Below are positions 18,777 to 28,700 of a stretch of 64,000 nt of DNA, in pieces (position 1 is the first letter of the stretch; every line of letters starts with the position of its first letter). The notes beneath the pieces were generated by a model. The model made no database searches. It was not told where the DNA came from and saw nothing but the letters and a program-made list of their open reading frames with translations. Source of the stretch: Deltaproteobacteria bacterium HGW-Deltaproteobacteria-12 (GTDB taxonomy: Bacteria; Desulfobacterota; Syntrophia; Syntrophales; Smithellaceae); NCBI GenBank assembly GCA_002840565.1, contig PHBK01000021.1:1-64000 (forward strand), written 5' to 3'. The translations under genes were made by a program, and so were the position numbers.

Positions 18777-19243
18777 CCGTTGAAGACATTATACGTAAGT
18801 ATCGTAGCACAGACAACGAAAAGGCTCTTGAATGCTCCAGTTATCAAACTACTCCCCCGCTGGACAGTCAGGCACGTTTAAATAGTCACAAAAGTGATGT
18901 CCCCTTATCGGAAGAACGAAGACAGCAAATTGAATTCTGCCATCTTCTTTGGGAGGGTGCATGTGAAAAAGTATCACAAGCAAAGGTATTAGCGGGAGCG
19001 TCGAAGCAAACTGTGTCTGACGATCTAATGTTTTTGGAAGAGGATATTGCATTGAGGAGGAAAATTTTCGACCAACTGCAAAACCCACAGGTAAATTTCA
19101 GAAACTTTGCGCTACTGGTTTATCACTGGCGCGATATGCACCTGAACAAGATTATGCCGAAAAAGCAAACTCTCGGCATTCCTTCATGGCAACCACCTAT
19201 ATGCGGGGCACGGGGCAAAGACGAGGAAAAGAATGAATCTTAA
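18767..19243 (+). CDS. Uncharacterised element protein with HTH-like segment
   Basis: A 158-residue protein, unrecognised. Residues around 70-95 (SQAKVLAGASKQTVSDDLMFLEE split by a turn) could form a helix-turn-helix. AAGGAGG stands seven bases before the ATG. It overlaps the following helicase-like gene by 11 bases, so the two may work together. Confidence 0.55.
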   Translation: MSLTVEDIIRKYRSTDNEKALECSSYQTTPPLDSQARLNSHKSDVPLSEERRQQIEFCHLLWEGACEKVSQAKVLAGASKQTVSDDLMFLEEDIALRRKIFDQLQNPQVNFRNFALLVYHWRDMHLNKIMPKKQTLGIPSWQPPICGARGKDEEKNES

Positions 19244-20615
19244 AATTACTCTGACGTCCAATATTCGGTTTAATATGACGACCCTGCCAGATGCGTTCAT
19301 TGCTGATTTGAAGGAAGCCTTGATTATTCATAATCCGGCTTATATCATCGGGTTGCGTTACGCACGGGGTGGCCGTCGGTTTGATGTAGCACAATTTCTT
19401 TTTTGTATTTGGCAGGATGAAAATGACTTTGTGATTCCACGTGGTTTTGCTCAGCGACTTTTCAACTTATGCCATAAACATCGCATTGTTTTTGAAGTGG
19501 AAGATAAGAGCTCGTCATGCCAAGAGATGAATTTCACTTTTTCTGGTTCCCTCTATGGGTATCAATGCGATGCTCTGGCTGAACTGGAAAAGCGGCGCTT
19601 CGGTATCCTAGTCGGCCCGCTAGGGTGCGGCAAAAGGGTGACGGCGCTGGCATTGATTGCCAAACATCAGCACCCGGCTTTGATTGTCGTTAAGACACGG
19701 CGCGAGCTTTATGTATGGAAGGAAACGATCAGACGATTTCTTGGCTTGGATGAAATGCAAATCGGCCAAATCGGCGATGGGATTCAACGCTTCGGTAATA
19801 TTACAGTGGCGATTATTGACAGCCTCTATCGAGCCTGGGACGAGATAAAAAAGCCCTTAGGGTTTCTCGTCGTTGATCGCGCAGAATCCGCCAACCTGAA
19901 TGTTTATCGCAAGATTGTTCTTTCTTTCGATGGATGTAAGATGCTGGGCCTGTGTAACCATCGAGAACGATCCGATGGGCTTACCAATCTGATGACGGCC
20001 TATCTTGGCGACGTTCTGCGCGAAATCAAGCTGCCCGGGAAGTTTGCTGCACTGGGGGCTGCCCGGCCCAAGCTGATGGTCCGCATAACCACCTTTACTT
20101 ATCTGTACCGCGAAGACTTTAAAAAATTGATTACAGCTCTTTGCCGGGATGAACAGAGGAATTCGCTGATTATAGCCGATCTTCTTCAAGAATGCGCAAA
20201 GTCATCTATTCGTGCTCTAGCGCTTTCCGATCGTGTTGAGCATTTGAAATTTATCAAAGAAATAATCAATCAAGCGCACGGGCCAGAAATTGCGCTTATC
20301 ACAGCCGAGACGAAAGAGAAAGAACGGCAGTCTATCATTGCTCAATTCCATAGAAAACCGGGATTGCTTCTAACGACCTACCGCAGTTTCCAGACAATTA
20401 ATCTTCCCGGAATTAACCGTTTGTTTATTTTAACTCCCGTTAAAAACGGCGATTACATCAGTCAAGCGGCTGGTGCGCTGATAGTGGGAAACACCAACAA
20501 TGATGAACCCGGCGCAATCTACGATTATCGCGATGTTCAGACATCTGTGCTGGATTCATCTTTTCAAAAAAGAAGGAAGCTATACGCCTCAATGGGTATC
20601 GTTCTGGAAGTATAG
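19233..20615 (+). CDS. SF2 helicase-like protein with degenerate active site
   Basis: A 460-residue protein with the full outline of the phage-type SF2 helicases related to XPB, but key residues are changed. Motif Q/I region: YGYQCDALAEL, then GPLGCGKR (128-135), where the usual Ser/Thr after GK is Arg135. Motif II is VVDRAES (D215-R-A-E218-S) rather than DExH. In motif VI the usual GRxxR is GALIV. Motifs outside the ATP site (IYDYRD, RRKLYASMG) remain close to the family. It is likely a non-hydrolysing DNA-binding scaffold; that is inference. Confidence 0.7.
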   Translation: MNLKITLTSNIRFNMTTLPDAFIADLKEALIIHNPAYIIGLRYARGGRRFDVAQFLFCIWQDENDFVIPRGFAQRLFNLCHKHRIVFEVEDKSSSCQEMNFTFSGSLYGYQCDALAELEKRRFGILVGPLGCGKRVTALALIAKHQHPALIVVKTRRELYVWKETIRRFLGLDEMQIGQIGDGIQRFGNITVAIIDSLYRAWDEIKKPLGFLVVDRAESANLNVYRKIVLSFDGCKMLGLCNHRERSDGLTNLMTAYLGDVLREIKLPGKFAALGAARPKLMVRITTFTYLYREDFKKLITALCRDEQRNSLIIADLLQECAKSSIRALALSDRVEHLKFIKEIINQAHGPEIALITAETKEKERQSIIAQFHRKPGLLLTTYRSFQTINLPGINRLFILTPVKNGDYISQAAGALIVGNTNNDEPGAIYDYRDVQTSVLDSSFQKRRKLYASMGIVLEV

Positions 20616-20694
20616 ACTGAAATGAAAGGAGGTAATTGCAATTGTAAAGTAAAAATAGCTCGCGCGAAGGGTTGTTATGAACTGATCAATCATA

Positions 20695-21150
20695 ATGCTT
20701 GCAGTGAACAACAACATTAACATCGGCAGAAAGAGTAAGATTAATATGGGAAATAATACTGATATGGGCCAAGCCCATAAATTAAATGCGGAAGCCAATC
20801 TATGCCTTACTGAAAAACAATGCGAAGATACAATAGAAGATAAAATTCTGAATAGCATGGACGACATCTACGATGCGATGTGTAACCAGCATGAGGAGAT
20901 CCAGGGCTTTGTATCAAGCGTGAAGAGAATTCATGATTTGCTTAAGAGTGACCAATACAACCAGATGGCATTGGGTATTTGCTGTGGCCTTTTTGGAATG
21001 GGTGAGGATAAAAACCCAACGGTTCAGAGTATATTACGATCCTTCGATAAGCTAAGAAGCGATGTTATATCTCTGAAACTTGTTACAAAGGATTTGGTTG
21101 AACAACTTAAATCACCGCCGCAAATAGATAGTGATGGAGTAACAAAATAG
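20695..21150 (+). CDS. Uncharacterised acidic helical protein
   Basis: A 151-residue helical protein (DKILNSMDDIYDAM, then ISLKLVTKDLVEQL) of unknown function. No clear ribosome site precedes the first ATG, and starts at 20,746 or 20,764 are possible. A hairpin follows 18 bases after the stop. Confidence 0.45.
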   Translation: MLAVNNNINIGRKSKINMGNNTDMGQAHKLNAEANLCLTEKQCEDTIEDKILNSMDDIYDAMCNQHEEIQGFVSSVKRIHDLLKSDQYNQMALGICCGLFGMGEDKNPTVQSILRSFDKLRSDVISLKLVTKDLVEQLKSPPQIDSDGVTK

Positions 21151-21167
21151 CTATACCAGTATCATTC

Positions 21168-21210
21168 ATATCTCTGGCGACGCTCAATAATTGAGGATCG
21201 CCAGAGATAT
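21168..21210 (+). terminator. Hairpin after the replication module
   Basis: Arms of 13 bp (21,168-21,180 and 21,198-21,210) match perfectly, and a second small palindrome lies in the loop. The tail is only weakly T-rich (TTTCC), so it may be a terminator or an RNA-stabilising hairpin. Confidence 0.5.
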
Positions 21211-21232
21211 TTCCACCTCTGATTATAGATTG

Positions 21233-21266
21233 AACTGGTTAACTTATATAAATTAGTTAACCAGTT
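21233..21266. repeat. 34-bp lox-like palindrome
   Basis: Two 13-bp arms (21,233-21,245 and 21,254-21,266), inverted and matching at 12 of 13 positions, flank an 8-bp AT spacer (ATATAAAT). The arm begins AACTGGTTAAC. This is the size and layout of lox-type crossover sites. It lies 137 bases ahead of a tyrosine recombinase gene. It could also be a repressor operator. Confidence 0.4.
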
Positions 21267-21403
21267 ATATATTGGATATTAAGTTATTAATTCAAGCACT
21301 TAAGTAGTTTATTGCTCTTTGACAGAATAAAAACTATTGACTATTCGTTAAGTTTATGTCATTATATGAGATATAATTAACTACTAATGAAGAGGTCAGA
21401 ATT

Positions 21404-21997
21404 ATGAAAAAAGGACAGAACTTCAATCACCCAAAAGAAGGTGATCAAACCAAAGTGGAACCGATCCGCGATTTAAAAGATATCAAAGCCATCAGAAAAA
21501 TGCTCAACGGGAATGCTTTGCATCAGGCCCTTTTTACTATTGGTGTCAATACAAACCTCAGAGCCAGTGACCTTTTAAATATTAGTGTGGGACAGGTCAA
21601 CCGAATAAAGCCAATGGAAGAAATCGAGATTCGTGAGCAGAAAACTGGAAAGCTACGCCGAATTACTTTGAATAAGGCTTGTGTTGACACGATCACTCAA
21701 CTGTTAGCGTCGAAGCCTTATAAAAATGATGATCCTCTTTTCATCGGGCAACGCGGTCTTCTAACCGTCCCTTCCATTCATCGCCTAGTAAAATCATGGT
21801 GCCGGTCCATTAATCTTCCAGGAAATTATGGCAGTCATACCCTACGCAAAACCTGGGGCTATCATCAGCGTGTCACTTTCGGCGTCGGACTGCCGGAACT
21901 AATGGAATGCTTCAACCACAGCACCCAACGTCAGACCCTCCAATACTTGTGCGTGCAGCCGGAAGAAATCAGAAATGTCTATGCGAATGAATTATAA
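21404..21997 (+). CDS. Small tyrosine recombinase (catalytic domain only)
   Basis: A 197-residue recombinase without the usual core-binding domain. The catalytic set is visible: Arg in NTNLRASDLL (near residue 53), Lys in REQKTGKLRR (near 80), SHTLRKTWGY (near 145), FNHSTQRQT (near 170) and the tyrosine in LQYLCV. GAAGAGGT precedes the ATG. It could resolve element dimers or invert DNA at a nearby site such as the palindrome at 21,233. It differs clearly from the island integrase at 12,233. Confidence 0.8.
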   Translation: MKKGQNFNHPKEGDQTKVEPIRDLKDIKAIRKMLNGNALHQALFTIGVNTNLRASDLLNISVGQVNRIKPMEEIEIREQKTGKLRRITLNKACVDTITQLLASKPYKNDDPLFIGQRGLLTVPSIHRLVKSWCRSINLPGNYGSHTLRKTWGYHQRVTFGVGLPELMECFNHSTQRQTLQYLCVQPEEIRNVYANEL

Positions 21998-22025
21998 ATA
22001 AACTTATGGAATTAAAATATTTGAT

Positions 22026-22634
22026 ATGAATCAAGATCGACTTCAGAATGCTTTTCAATATGTGCGAGAAAATTTTTTCCCACGTTGGGATAGATCGAAA
22101 CAATGGATCATCAACTTAGATCATTCCTTAGCATCAACTGGTTTGTGCGACTTCAGAGAAAAAAAGATTGCCATCTCACGACTACCAGTTAGCGAAAATA
22201 AGTTATTGCTAATTATAATTCATGAGATATGTCATTCTTACACTATGAAGGTACGAAAATTCTACCGTAATACACACGGAAAAGCTTGGCAAAAGAGAAT
22301 GTTGACAATAGCAGAGCTTGCAAAAAAGAAAAGCAACCTCGATTTACATGAAATGATAATTCAGCATATAGAAGAATATCAAAAAAGTGAAATTTTAAAA
22401 GCAAGTGACATTTATGAAAGAATGGAAGATATTCTGATGGATTCATACTATGAATCACACGAATTTCTTGCTTATAAGACTATCGTTCAAATTATAGCAT
22501 CAGAAATTGGCGTTTCTGGCAATGAACTTATCGAATGTTACAAAAAATTCCAAGACGAATATAAAAAAGCAAAAGAGAGAATCTTTCAAACTTTTGATAA
22601 AGATAACAAATTTTTTCAACATCATCAGAATTAG
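22026..22634 (+). CDS. SprT-like zinc metallopeptidase
   Basis: A 202-residue protein with the zincin signature HEICHS near residue 66 and a third ligand region NTHGKAWQKRM about 18 residues on, as in SprT/Spartan proteins. Spartan removes proteins cross-linked to DNA; mobile-element versions are uncharacterised. The C-terminal half is helical and lysine-rich. It follows the recombinase gene by 28 bases and may be cotranscribed. Confidence 0.65.
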   Translation: MNQDRLQNAFQYVRENFFPRWDRSKQWIINLDHSLASTGLCDFREKKIAISRLPVSENKLLLIIIHEICHSYTMKVRKFYRNTHGKAWQKRMLTIAELAKKKSNLDLHEMIIQHIEEYQKSEILKASDIYERMEDILMDSYYESHEFLAYKTIVQIIASEIGVSGNELIECYKKFQDEYKKAKERIFQTFDKDNKFFQHHQN

Positions 22635-23101
22635 GTAAGTTCAGTATTGAGTCCTAAAGCAGCAACACAAGAGGGACTGTCTATATCATCACTTTCAGTG
22701 ATTATAAATGCCTCTCAAATCCAACACCGCTTGGCAATCGAAGAAATAAGCAAGTGGTTACTTTAAAAAAACCTTCCGTACAGCTAAAGATGTCAAAAGA
22801 AATAAGTGTCTAGATGTCCCCGCTACTAGCACAAAACCGAAAACCCGGAGACCTGGGACTCCCCCCCCCGGCTAATGGATATTAGCATGTATTTTTTTCA
22901 ACTTTTTGATATTCATTATTGACTCCTATCTTTTTGGCAAAACGGGCTGGGGGGATGGCACTTGGCCCCGTTTTGACCGATTGCTATTAAGCTTTGATCT
23001 CCTGTAGCGTCAAGTCCCCGAATAAGGAGCAAGGTTTGGGCAAATGATTCGGTTTAGAGACCTATTTTTTGGGAAAGATTACATTTAGGTTTTGACGTTT
23101 G
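22635..23101. other. Intergenic region with hairpin and C-run
   Basis: No secure gene. A TTG-started frame from 22,652 could encode about 39 residues (KAATQEGLSISSLSV), with weak support. A run of about ten C lies near 22,861. An inverted repeat CAAAACGGG/CCCGTTTTG spans about 22,938-22,977, with a G-rich loop. These may be transposon-end or regulatory remnants. Confidence 0.3.
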
Positions 23102-23347
23102 TTATTCGCCATTAGTAGGTCCGTCATAGATAATCTTCGCACTTTTTTTGCTGACGCAGATAATCCTGCTTGGCCCTGTTCTCGATTCTTCAGAAAGAAT
23201 CAGAACCGACCAGCAAGGCTCATAATCCGACACACCATAAAGAATGCAGCCTTCCGGAATGCCATCTCGGAGTTCTAAGTCCTTCGGCACTTGCCGGCTT
23301 ATGTATTTTTGGATAATCCTTAAAGCTCTTTCTCGCGACAACATCAT
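23102..23347 (-). CDS. Uncharacterised 81-residue protein
   Basis: A small protein starting MMLSRERALRIIQKYISR, with a beta-rich middle (CWSVLILSEES). It is unrecognised. It lies 27 bases after the DUF932 gene on the same strand and is probably in its operon. The two adjacent ATG codons leave the exact start open. Confidence 0.5.
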   Translation of the reverse strand: MMLSRERALRIIQKYISRQVPKDLELRDGIPEGCILYGVSDYEPCWSVLILSEESRTGPSRIICVSKKSAKIIYDGPTNGE

Positions 23348-23374
23348 CTTTTACCATCCACATTAAGGAGAATA

Positions 23375-24319
23375 TTAGGCCGCCATTTTCAATGCCACGT
23401 TAAGCGCCTGTTTGTTGATAATGATGCTATCACCAAACCAGAGACTGCTTAGAGTATTATCCTGAGTTTTCCCTCGAAAATAATTCAGATATTCGCTGAC
23501 CGCGTTATATGCTCCCCAATATGTCCGTCCTGCTTCCTGATGGCCTCGGCCATTTTCAAAAAGATAAACGACATTGTGAATCAGATTCCGACCACTTTTA
23601 TGATCAGGTAGAGAGAAAACAAGCCGCACATATTTTTCAAGTCCAGCCATATCTATGCCGTGTCTTTGCAAATGACGATATTGTTCAACTGTCGCAGAAA
23701 ATTCATGGCGGGCGACATTCATAATATCCCGAACCATATCAAGATTGGCATGGAGCTTGAAATTATGCCTAATCCGTAACAGTTGACTTGCTTTGGAGGC
23801 ATGCGCCAGCGTCAATGTATTGTTGCAGACCACCCGTATGGGAGTAAAACCGACGTATACAGCCAAGGAACCATCGTGCGCGTTTGATAAAAGGATATAG
23901 TGCGCTACTGGATCCCTTCTTCCGATATCCATATTGCTATCGCGAATTTTAGCCAGTACCCAGACATGTCTTCCTCCTTTAAGACTTCCCGCTGTTTCGA
24001 GTGTTGCCTCGTTGGCATCAAGAAAAGGCTGGAACCATTTCAAAGCCTCCTCATTCTGAAGCGGCACATAATCACTTCCGACTATTCCCAGAAATGCATT
24101 GTCGTAAGTACGACAAACGGCATATTGATCAAGTATTGCCGATGAGATCTTACCATCGGAATTTTCAGTATATAACCGCCGTAATTCCACTTTCCAATCG
24201 AGTCCTGCCGTAACAATGGCTTCTCTGACACTTATTTTTTTATCCTCAGGAATTGGAATGCCCAGCCCGTGCCACGGTGTCTTTCCTACATACATCATAC
24301 TTTCAACCAAATGTGCCAT
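23375..24319 (-). CDS. DUF932 phage/plasmid-like protein
   Basis: A 314-residue member of the DUF932 family: MYVGKTPWHGLG at the N-terminus, VCNNTLTLAHA in the middle and a typical FENGRGHQEAGRTYWGAY stretch. The family is frequent on plasmids and phages; its function is unknown. The ATG at 24,319 follows AAAGGAGG, so the longer open frame upstream is not used. A promoter lies at 24,399-24,427 on this strand. Confidence 0.85.
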   Translation of the reverse strand: MAHLVESMMYVGKTPWHGLGIPIPEDKKISVREAIVTAGLDWKVELRRLYTENSDGKISSAILDQYAVCRTYDNAFLGIVGSDYVPLQNEEALKWFQPFLDANEATLETAGSLKGGRHVWVLAKIRDSNMDIGRRDPVAHYILLSNAHDGSLAVYVGFTPIRVVCNNTLTLAHASKASQLLRIRHNFKLHANLDMVRDIMNVARHEFSATVEQYRHLQRHGIDMAGLEKYVRLVFSLPDHKSGRNLIHNVVYLFENGRGHQEAGRTYWGAYNAVSEYLNYFRGKTQDNTLSSLWFGDSIIINKQALNVALKMAA

Positions 24320-24398
24320 AATAACCTCCTTTATTGCTGATGTTTGCACCACAAAAAAACAATTTAGGTCACGATTAAAGTACCATCCCTTTGCTATA

Positions 24399-24427
24399 CT
24401 TATATACTTATATATGCATATAGTCAA
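24399..24427 (-). promoter_or_regulatory. Promoter of the DUF932 gene
   Basis: On the minus strand TTGACT (24,427-24,422), a 17-base spacer and TATAAG (24,404-24,399) form a good sigma-70 pair about 80 bases from the start codon. Confidence 0.5.
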
Positions 24428-24474
24428 ATGATATTTTCACTTGATATTGAAACAAAGAATATGTATAAGAAATT

Positions 24475-24714
24475 ATGGCTGCAAGAGAACGATTCACAAC
24501 AACCCTAGACACTGAATTACTTCAGGAAATCAAGATCCTCGCTATTCGGAACAGGCATTCAACGAATGATCTTCTGGAAGAGGCGATCCATGACCTTTTG
24601 AAGAAATACAAAGAAAAATCTTCTAAAGATGAGAAATCAACAAAGGAAAATGCATCATTGGATTTTGTTGTCCATGAACAAAGTTCAAAATATGAAAAGG
24701 GTGGTGAGGAATAG
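24475..24714 (+). CDS. Ribbon-helix-helix protein
   Basis: A 79-residue protein whose first 45 residues fit an Arc/CopG-type ribbon-helix-helix: the strand RERFTTTLDTELLQEIK, then helices with HSTNDLLEEAIHDLL. The tail is highly charged. It is transcribed away from the DUF932 gene and may repress that divergent promoter or act as an antitoxin without a visible partner. The ribosome site is weak. Confidence 0.65.
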   Translation: MAARERFTTTLDTELLQEIKILAIRNRHSTNDLLEEAIHDLLKKYKEKSSKDEKSTKENASLDFVVHEQSSKYEKGGEE

Positions 24715-24741
24715 AATTGGCTTAATCCTGAGAAGTGGCAT

Positions 24742-25337
24742 ATGCCGGCTGAAATCGAGCGAAAGTTTCTTGTGAACAGAAACAGTTGGAGGCAAGATCA
24801 GGGCATCTATATCCTCCAAGGCTATCTTAATAGAGATAAGGAAAGAACAGTAAGAATTCGCCTAATTGGAGATAGAGCGTTACTGACGGTATAATTATCG
24901 GTGCAATGCGTAACTAGTTTAGTGCGTCCAACGCTTCTTTACTTATATTTCCGGGCCGCCATTTACGGGAAAGTCGAGATCCAAAGCACGAAGACTGTGT
25001 GCTGTAGTGCTTTTAAAGGCACAAACAACGTAAAGGAATTTATGACGCACTACACTAGTATGAATATGAAATCACCATTTCTCATACCAAGGAATTGCTA
25101 AAGATCTGCGATGGACCGAATATTGAGAAGAATCGTTATGCCATTACCTGCAATGGTCTTATCTAGGAAGTTGACGAGTTTCTGGGTGACAATGAAGGAC
25201 TGATTGTCGCGGAAGTGGAATTAAGAAGTGAAGACCAAGCGCTTGACTGCCCGGAGTTGGTTGGAAAGGAAGTTACAACCGATCACAGGTACTTCAATTC
25301 TAATCTTTGTTCCCATCCATATTGTAAATGGGACTGA
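24742..25337 (+). pseudogene. CYTH-domain (triphosphate tunnel) protein, disrupted
   Basis: The N-terminal part is clear: PAEIERKFLVNRNSW, then QGYLNRDKERTVRIRL and a stop after DRALLTV. The matching C-terminal part resumes at 25,059 (YEYEITISHTKELLKIC, VDEFLGDNEGLIVAEVEL, HRYFNSNLC) and ends at a TGA. Between them lies an insertion with inverted ends. A further TAG at about 25,164 replaces the Trp expected before EVDEF. CYTH proteins hydrolyse inorganic or nucleoside triphosphates. With an insertion and a nonsense codon the gene is dead. Confidence 0.75.
24913..25059. mobile_element. MITE-like insertion inside the CYTH gene
   Basis: A 147-base stretch bounded by 16-bp inverted repeats with one mismatch (24,913-24,928 starting ACTAGTTTAGTGCGTC; 25,044-25,059 its complement). 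It has no room for a transposase. It interrupts the CYTH frame. A target duplication was not settled; TA on both sides is possible. Confidence 0.6.
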
Positions 25338-25684
25338 TGGGAGATCTGATATGCCGAGTGATGAAGTCAATCTGATAATAAATGTAAAGACGACCGCTAA
25401 CCATAATTTCCCGTAAGCCTTAAAATTATTTTTTTGTTGGCATCCAAAACTTCAAAGCGTTACATCCAATGAGCTTGTCAATTTATTGAATGCTGCTGGA
25501 AATGTTCGATTGCTCGCCTAATCTTTTATCGAATGGAAAAATGGATGACTTCCTAAATCACAAAACAGCAACCGTAATAGAAACACAGGACTTTTATCCT
25601 CAGCAGAAAAATTCACACCCATTGACAAACATCAATTCCGCGCCTCACATTTAGTAGTTAAGAATGCAAGTGGTTAAGATTGCC
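25338..25684. other. Intergenic region, nothing recognised
   Basis: Short open stretches (for example WHPKLQSVTSNELVNLL near 25,440) do not match a known family, and all contain stops. The region may hold further gene debris. It ends at the promoter of the next operon. Confidence 0.35.
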
Positions 25685-25713
25685 TTGACATACAATATTA
25701 TTCTTCATATACT
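25685..25713 (+). promoter_or_regulatory. Promoter of the Druantia-like operon
   Basis: TTGACA (25,685-25,690), a 17-base spacer and TATACT (25,708-25,713) form one of the strongest sigma-70 matches in the window, about 55 bases ahead of the first gene. Confidence 0.65.
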
Positions 25714-25768
25714 TTGAAAGTAAAAGTTAATGCCTTATTAATTTAAGGACTTGGCCTATGGAGGTGAC

Positions 25769-28700
25769 ATGGGAGAGGCTGTTGATCCACAAGACAAGCT
25801 TGGCCAAATCGACCGCAATCTCCAAAATAACATCAAAACTGGTGATATCCCTTTTCTAGGCCTATATTCAAGACTTCTTGACGAAAATATCCATAAAGCC
25901 CTTAATATCAGTCTAGCAAAAAGCAGAGATCCCCTGAGCCAGTATCTGGTTTATCTTAATAATTGGCCGGCTATTTCAGTTATATATCTCACGACCCATG
26001 TGTGTGAAGGGTTTGGCTTGCATGGTATTTTTGAAGTCTATCCCTTTATCCAATCTGCCCTTCAAATTCAATTACCATTGACAACATCTCAAAAGATTAA
26101 GCTTTGGAAGAAGTACAGAGCAGCGTGTTTCAAATTGGGCCTTTCAATCTCTTCTCGACTTTCCGGCTCTCATTTTATGGTTAATGAGTATCTGAGACAA
26201 AGCGGTGTTCCCATCCCTTTTGTCGGCGACCTTACAGATAAAATGCTTCGCTATGGCAGGATAGCAGGTATCCCTGACGATGATGATCCCACAGCCATAC
26301 GCAGATGGCAAAATGGATTGAGCATGCGTTTATTGCCACCTTTCTCCACGGTAGCTCGGCAGGCGATCGACCTAGATGACACTGGTTACTACGTGCGGCT
26401 TTTTCTCAAACTTCTTGAGAAACCCGCAGAACCGGCAACTGCACAATCGGACTTCGAATTGCGGATGTCCGATGCGATCCACAGACAACAAATAGCCGCC
26501 GTTCTCCGCAGAAAGGGGAAATCGCTCAGTATTGCACAGGTCTTATGGAGGGATAATCAGCTTGGAGTGGAGCTCCCACCAGGGGAGGGCATAGAATGGT
26601 CGATAACTGTCGGCGATGTAACAACAAACAAAATCGGACAAATAGAAAGCAGATTTATCCCCTTTGATAACCCGCTACCGCCCTTTGTTGAAATCATCGG
26701 TGAGGAACGAGGCAGTCGAATCAAAACAATTCTATGGGAAGATGATAAGAATAATCGCCTGCTGATATTTTCTCCTTCTGGTGACTTTGTTCATGCATCA
26801 AAATTAAACGAAGAGCCCATAACCCTGGAGCCCGGAGACTATCAGGCTCTTTTACGTTTTATTCCAGATGGTCTGGATGAAACTATCGAGGTAGTTAGAC
26901 GGCAGCCATCATTATATTCACTTCCTCTTCGTTTGGACCCGGGCCAAAAAGTGGTTCTGCGCCACGGGCCAGCCAACGTCGATCTGCAGGCTGATCTGAA
27001 ACCTTTTCTCCTCTGGGACGGTGTCAGCATCAAAGGCATTCGGGGCAATGAAATATATTGTGGCGAAGACTTGAAACTGCATGCGCTGATTCCCGATGAG
27101 TTTTTTGTAGAAGGCGTAAAATACTATGTTCGTTTCAGCCAGTCCGCACGAACGGAGGTGCTTACCGCACCGCTTACCAGATTTCAACAGGAAGATGCCA
27201 GCATCGATGTCTCTGCACTTATACGCAACAACTGGAAGCCCGCCGTTACAAGGGTTCTCGCGGAAATTTTTAGGGAAGGGATCCAACGCCCTGTCTTCCG
27301 GTCATCCATCATGGTATGGATAGGACTGCGGACGGTTAGAAATCGAACACACTTTTATTGCGCTTCCCTTCCTGACAATCTGATCGATGACGAGAGTGAT
27401 AATCTCTTCGTGAACAGAGATAAATCTACTCTCAGCTACCGGAATGAAGATAATAGATTCTTTCGCATGGTCTTCAATCTTGGCGACGTAAAGCGTTTTA
27501 TTTTTACATTGCCGGTTCCTGGGATATTCATGCAATTAAAGGATTATTCCGCTTCGACTGAAACCGAACGGCCGATAACAAAGGGTGGAACTCTTTCCAT
27601 TGCCTGGAATTCGAGAAACGTTCTTGAAGTATCATCCACATCAAAAGGCTTTTTGAAATTGGGCAACTTTAGAACAAATCTGGACTTTAGTAAAAGGATC
27701 GCCTTGTCCGGCCTTGTGGAATACCTGGGACCGGAAGTCGACACCCTCCAGTTTATTGATGAAGAAACCGGTTGCGAGGAAGATCTATTACATTTGGTCT
27801 CACCTCATGAAGTCATCGCTTATTCAGCTACTCATAAAAGTAATTTATATCGTATTCGATTTTCCTTGTCACAGGAAGCCACGGAAGTAACCATGAAGGC
27901 TACAAATTTGCTTTCAGGGACGTGTGAAACGCACCAGTTAGGCTGCAATCGCCCTTTCGAACGGCCCGAATCATGGCTGCGTGGTTGCTTGACGTGCGAA
28001 AATGATAACCAACAAGGCATCTACAATCACGATTTACTGCTTTCGCTTGACGGCTGGCCAAACGGAGCATGGATTATTGATCTTGAAGCTAACATGAATG
28101 GACGTTGGGGAAAATTATCAAATGCAAGGGGTGACAAATTCAGCGCTGGCTTTATTATACTGGATGGTACGATTTCCACCAATGCACTGTCCCTCGATCA
28201 GGATTATAAAGGGATAGGGGCTGATGCCCAAATGGAGATGTTGCGGCGCTTCAATGAAAGAATGCTCTCCTGCTACGCCTTAGAATCATGGAAAGATCTT
28301 AACTGGGTAGAAGATGTATGGCATGGCCTATTGGATGAATTTAGAGGACAAGCCGACTATGCATCGGCATTACTGTCTTTTTCGGAGCAACCAACGCCCG
28401 ATGAAACATCGTGCAGTTGGGTTCCCATGCGTACGCTATCAGCCTACTGTCCTGAACTTTATGCCCTGCCAGCTAGGTATTTTTCGAAGATCCCCAATGC
28501 CGCTTCACTTCTCATAAAATGTCTTTCAACAATTTCCCGCATGCAACATGGCCTCCTGCCGCTGTTTCATGAGGCTATTCTTCATCAGATTTTTGCTGTG
28601 GGATATCTGAACGTACACCAAATCATGCGGGGCGCCGAACCCCGCCAGTTCGACATGAGAACCTACAAGGATGCACTCAAGCAGCATGATTTGACAGATC

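Noticed and set aside
22635-23101. Inverted repeat and C-run as insertion-sequence ends
   Set aside because: Only one inverted pair was found and there is no transposase nearby; kept as a note in the intergenic entry.
12233-24714. Complete prophage
   Set aside because: No terminase, portal, capsid, tail or lysis gene recognised; integrase and primase also occur in satellites and other integrative elements.
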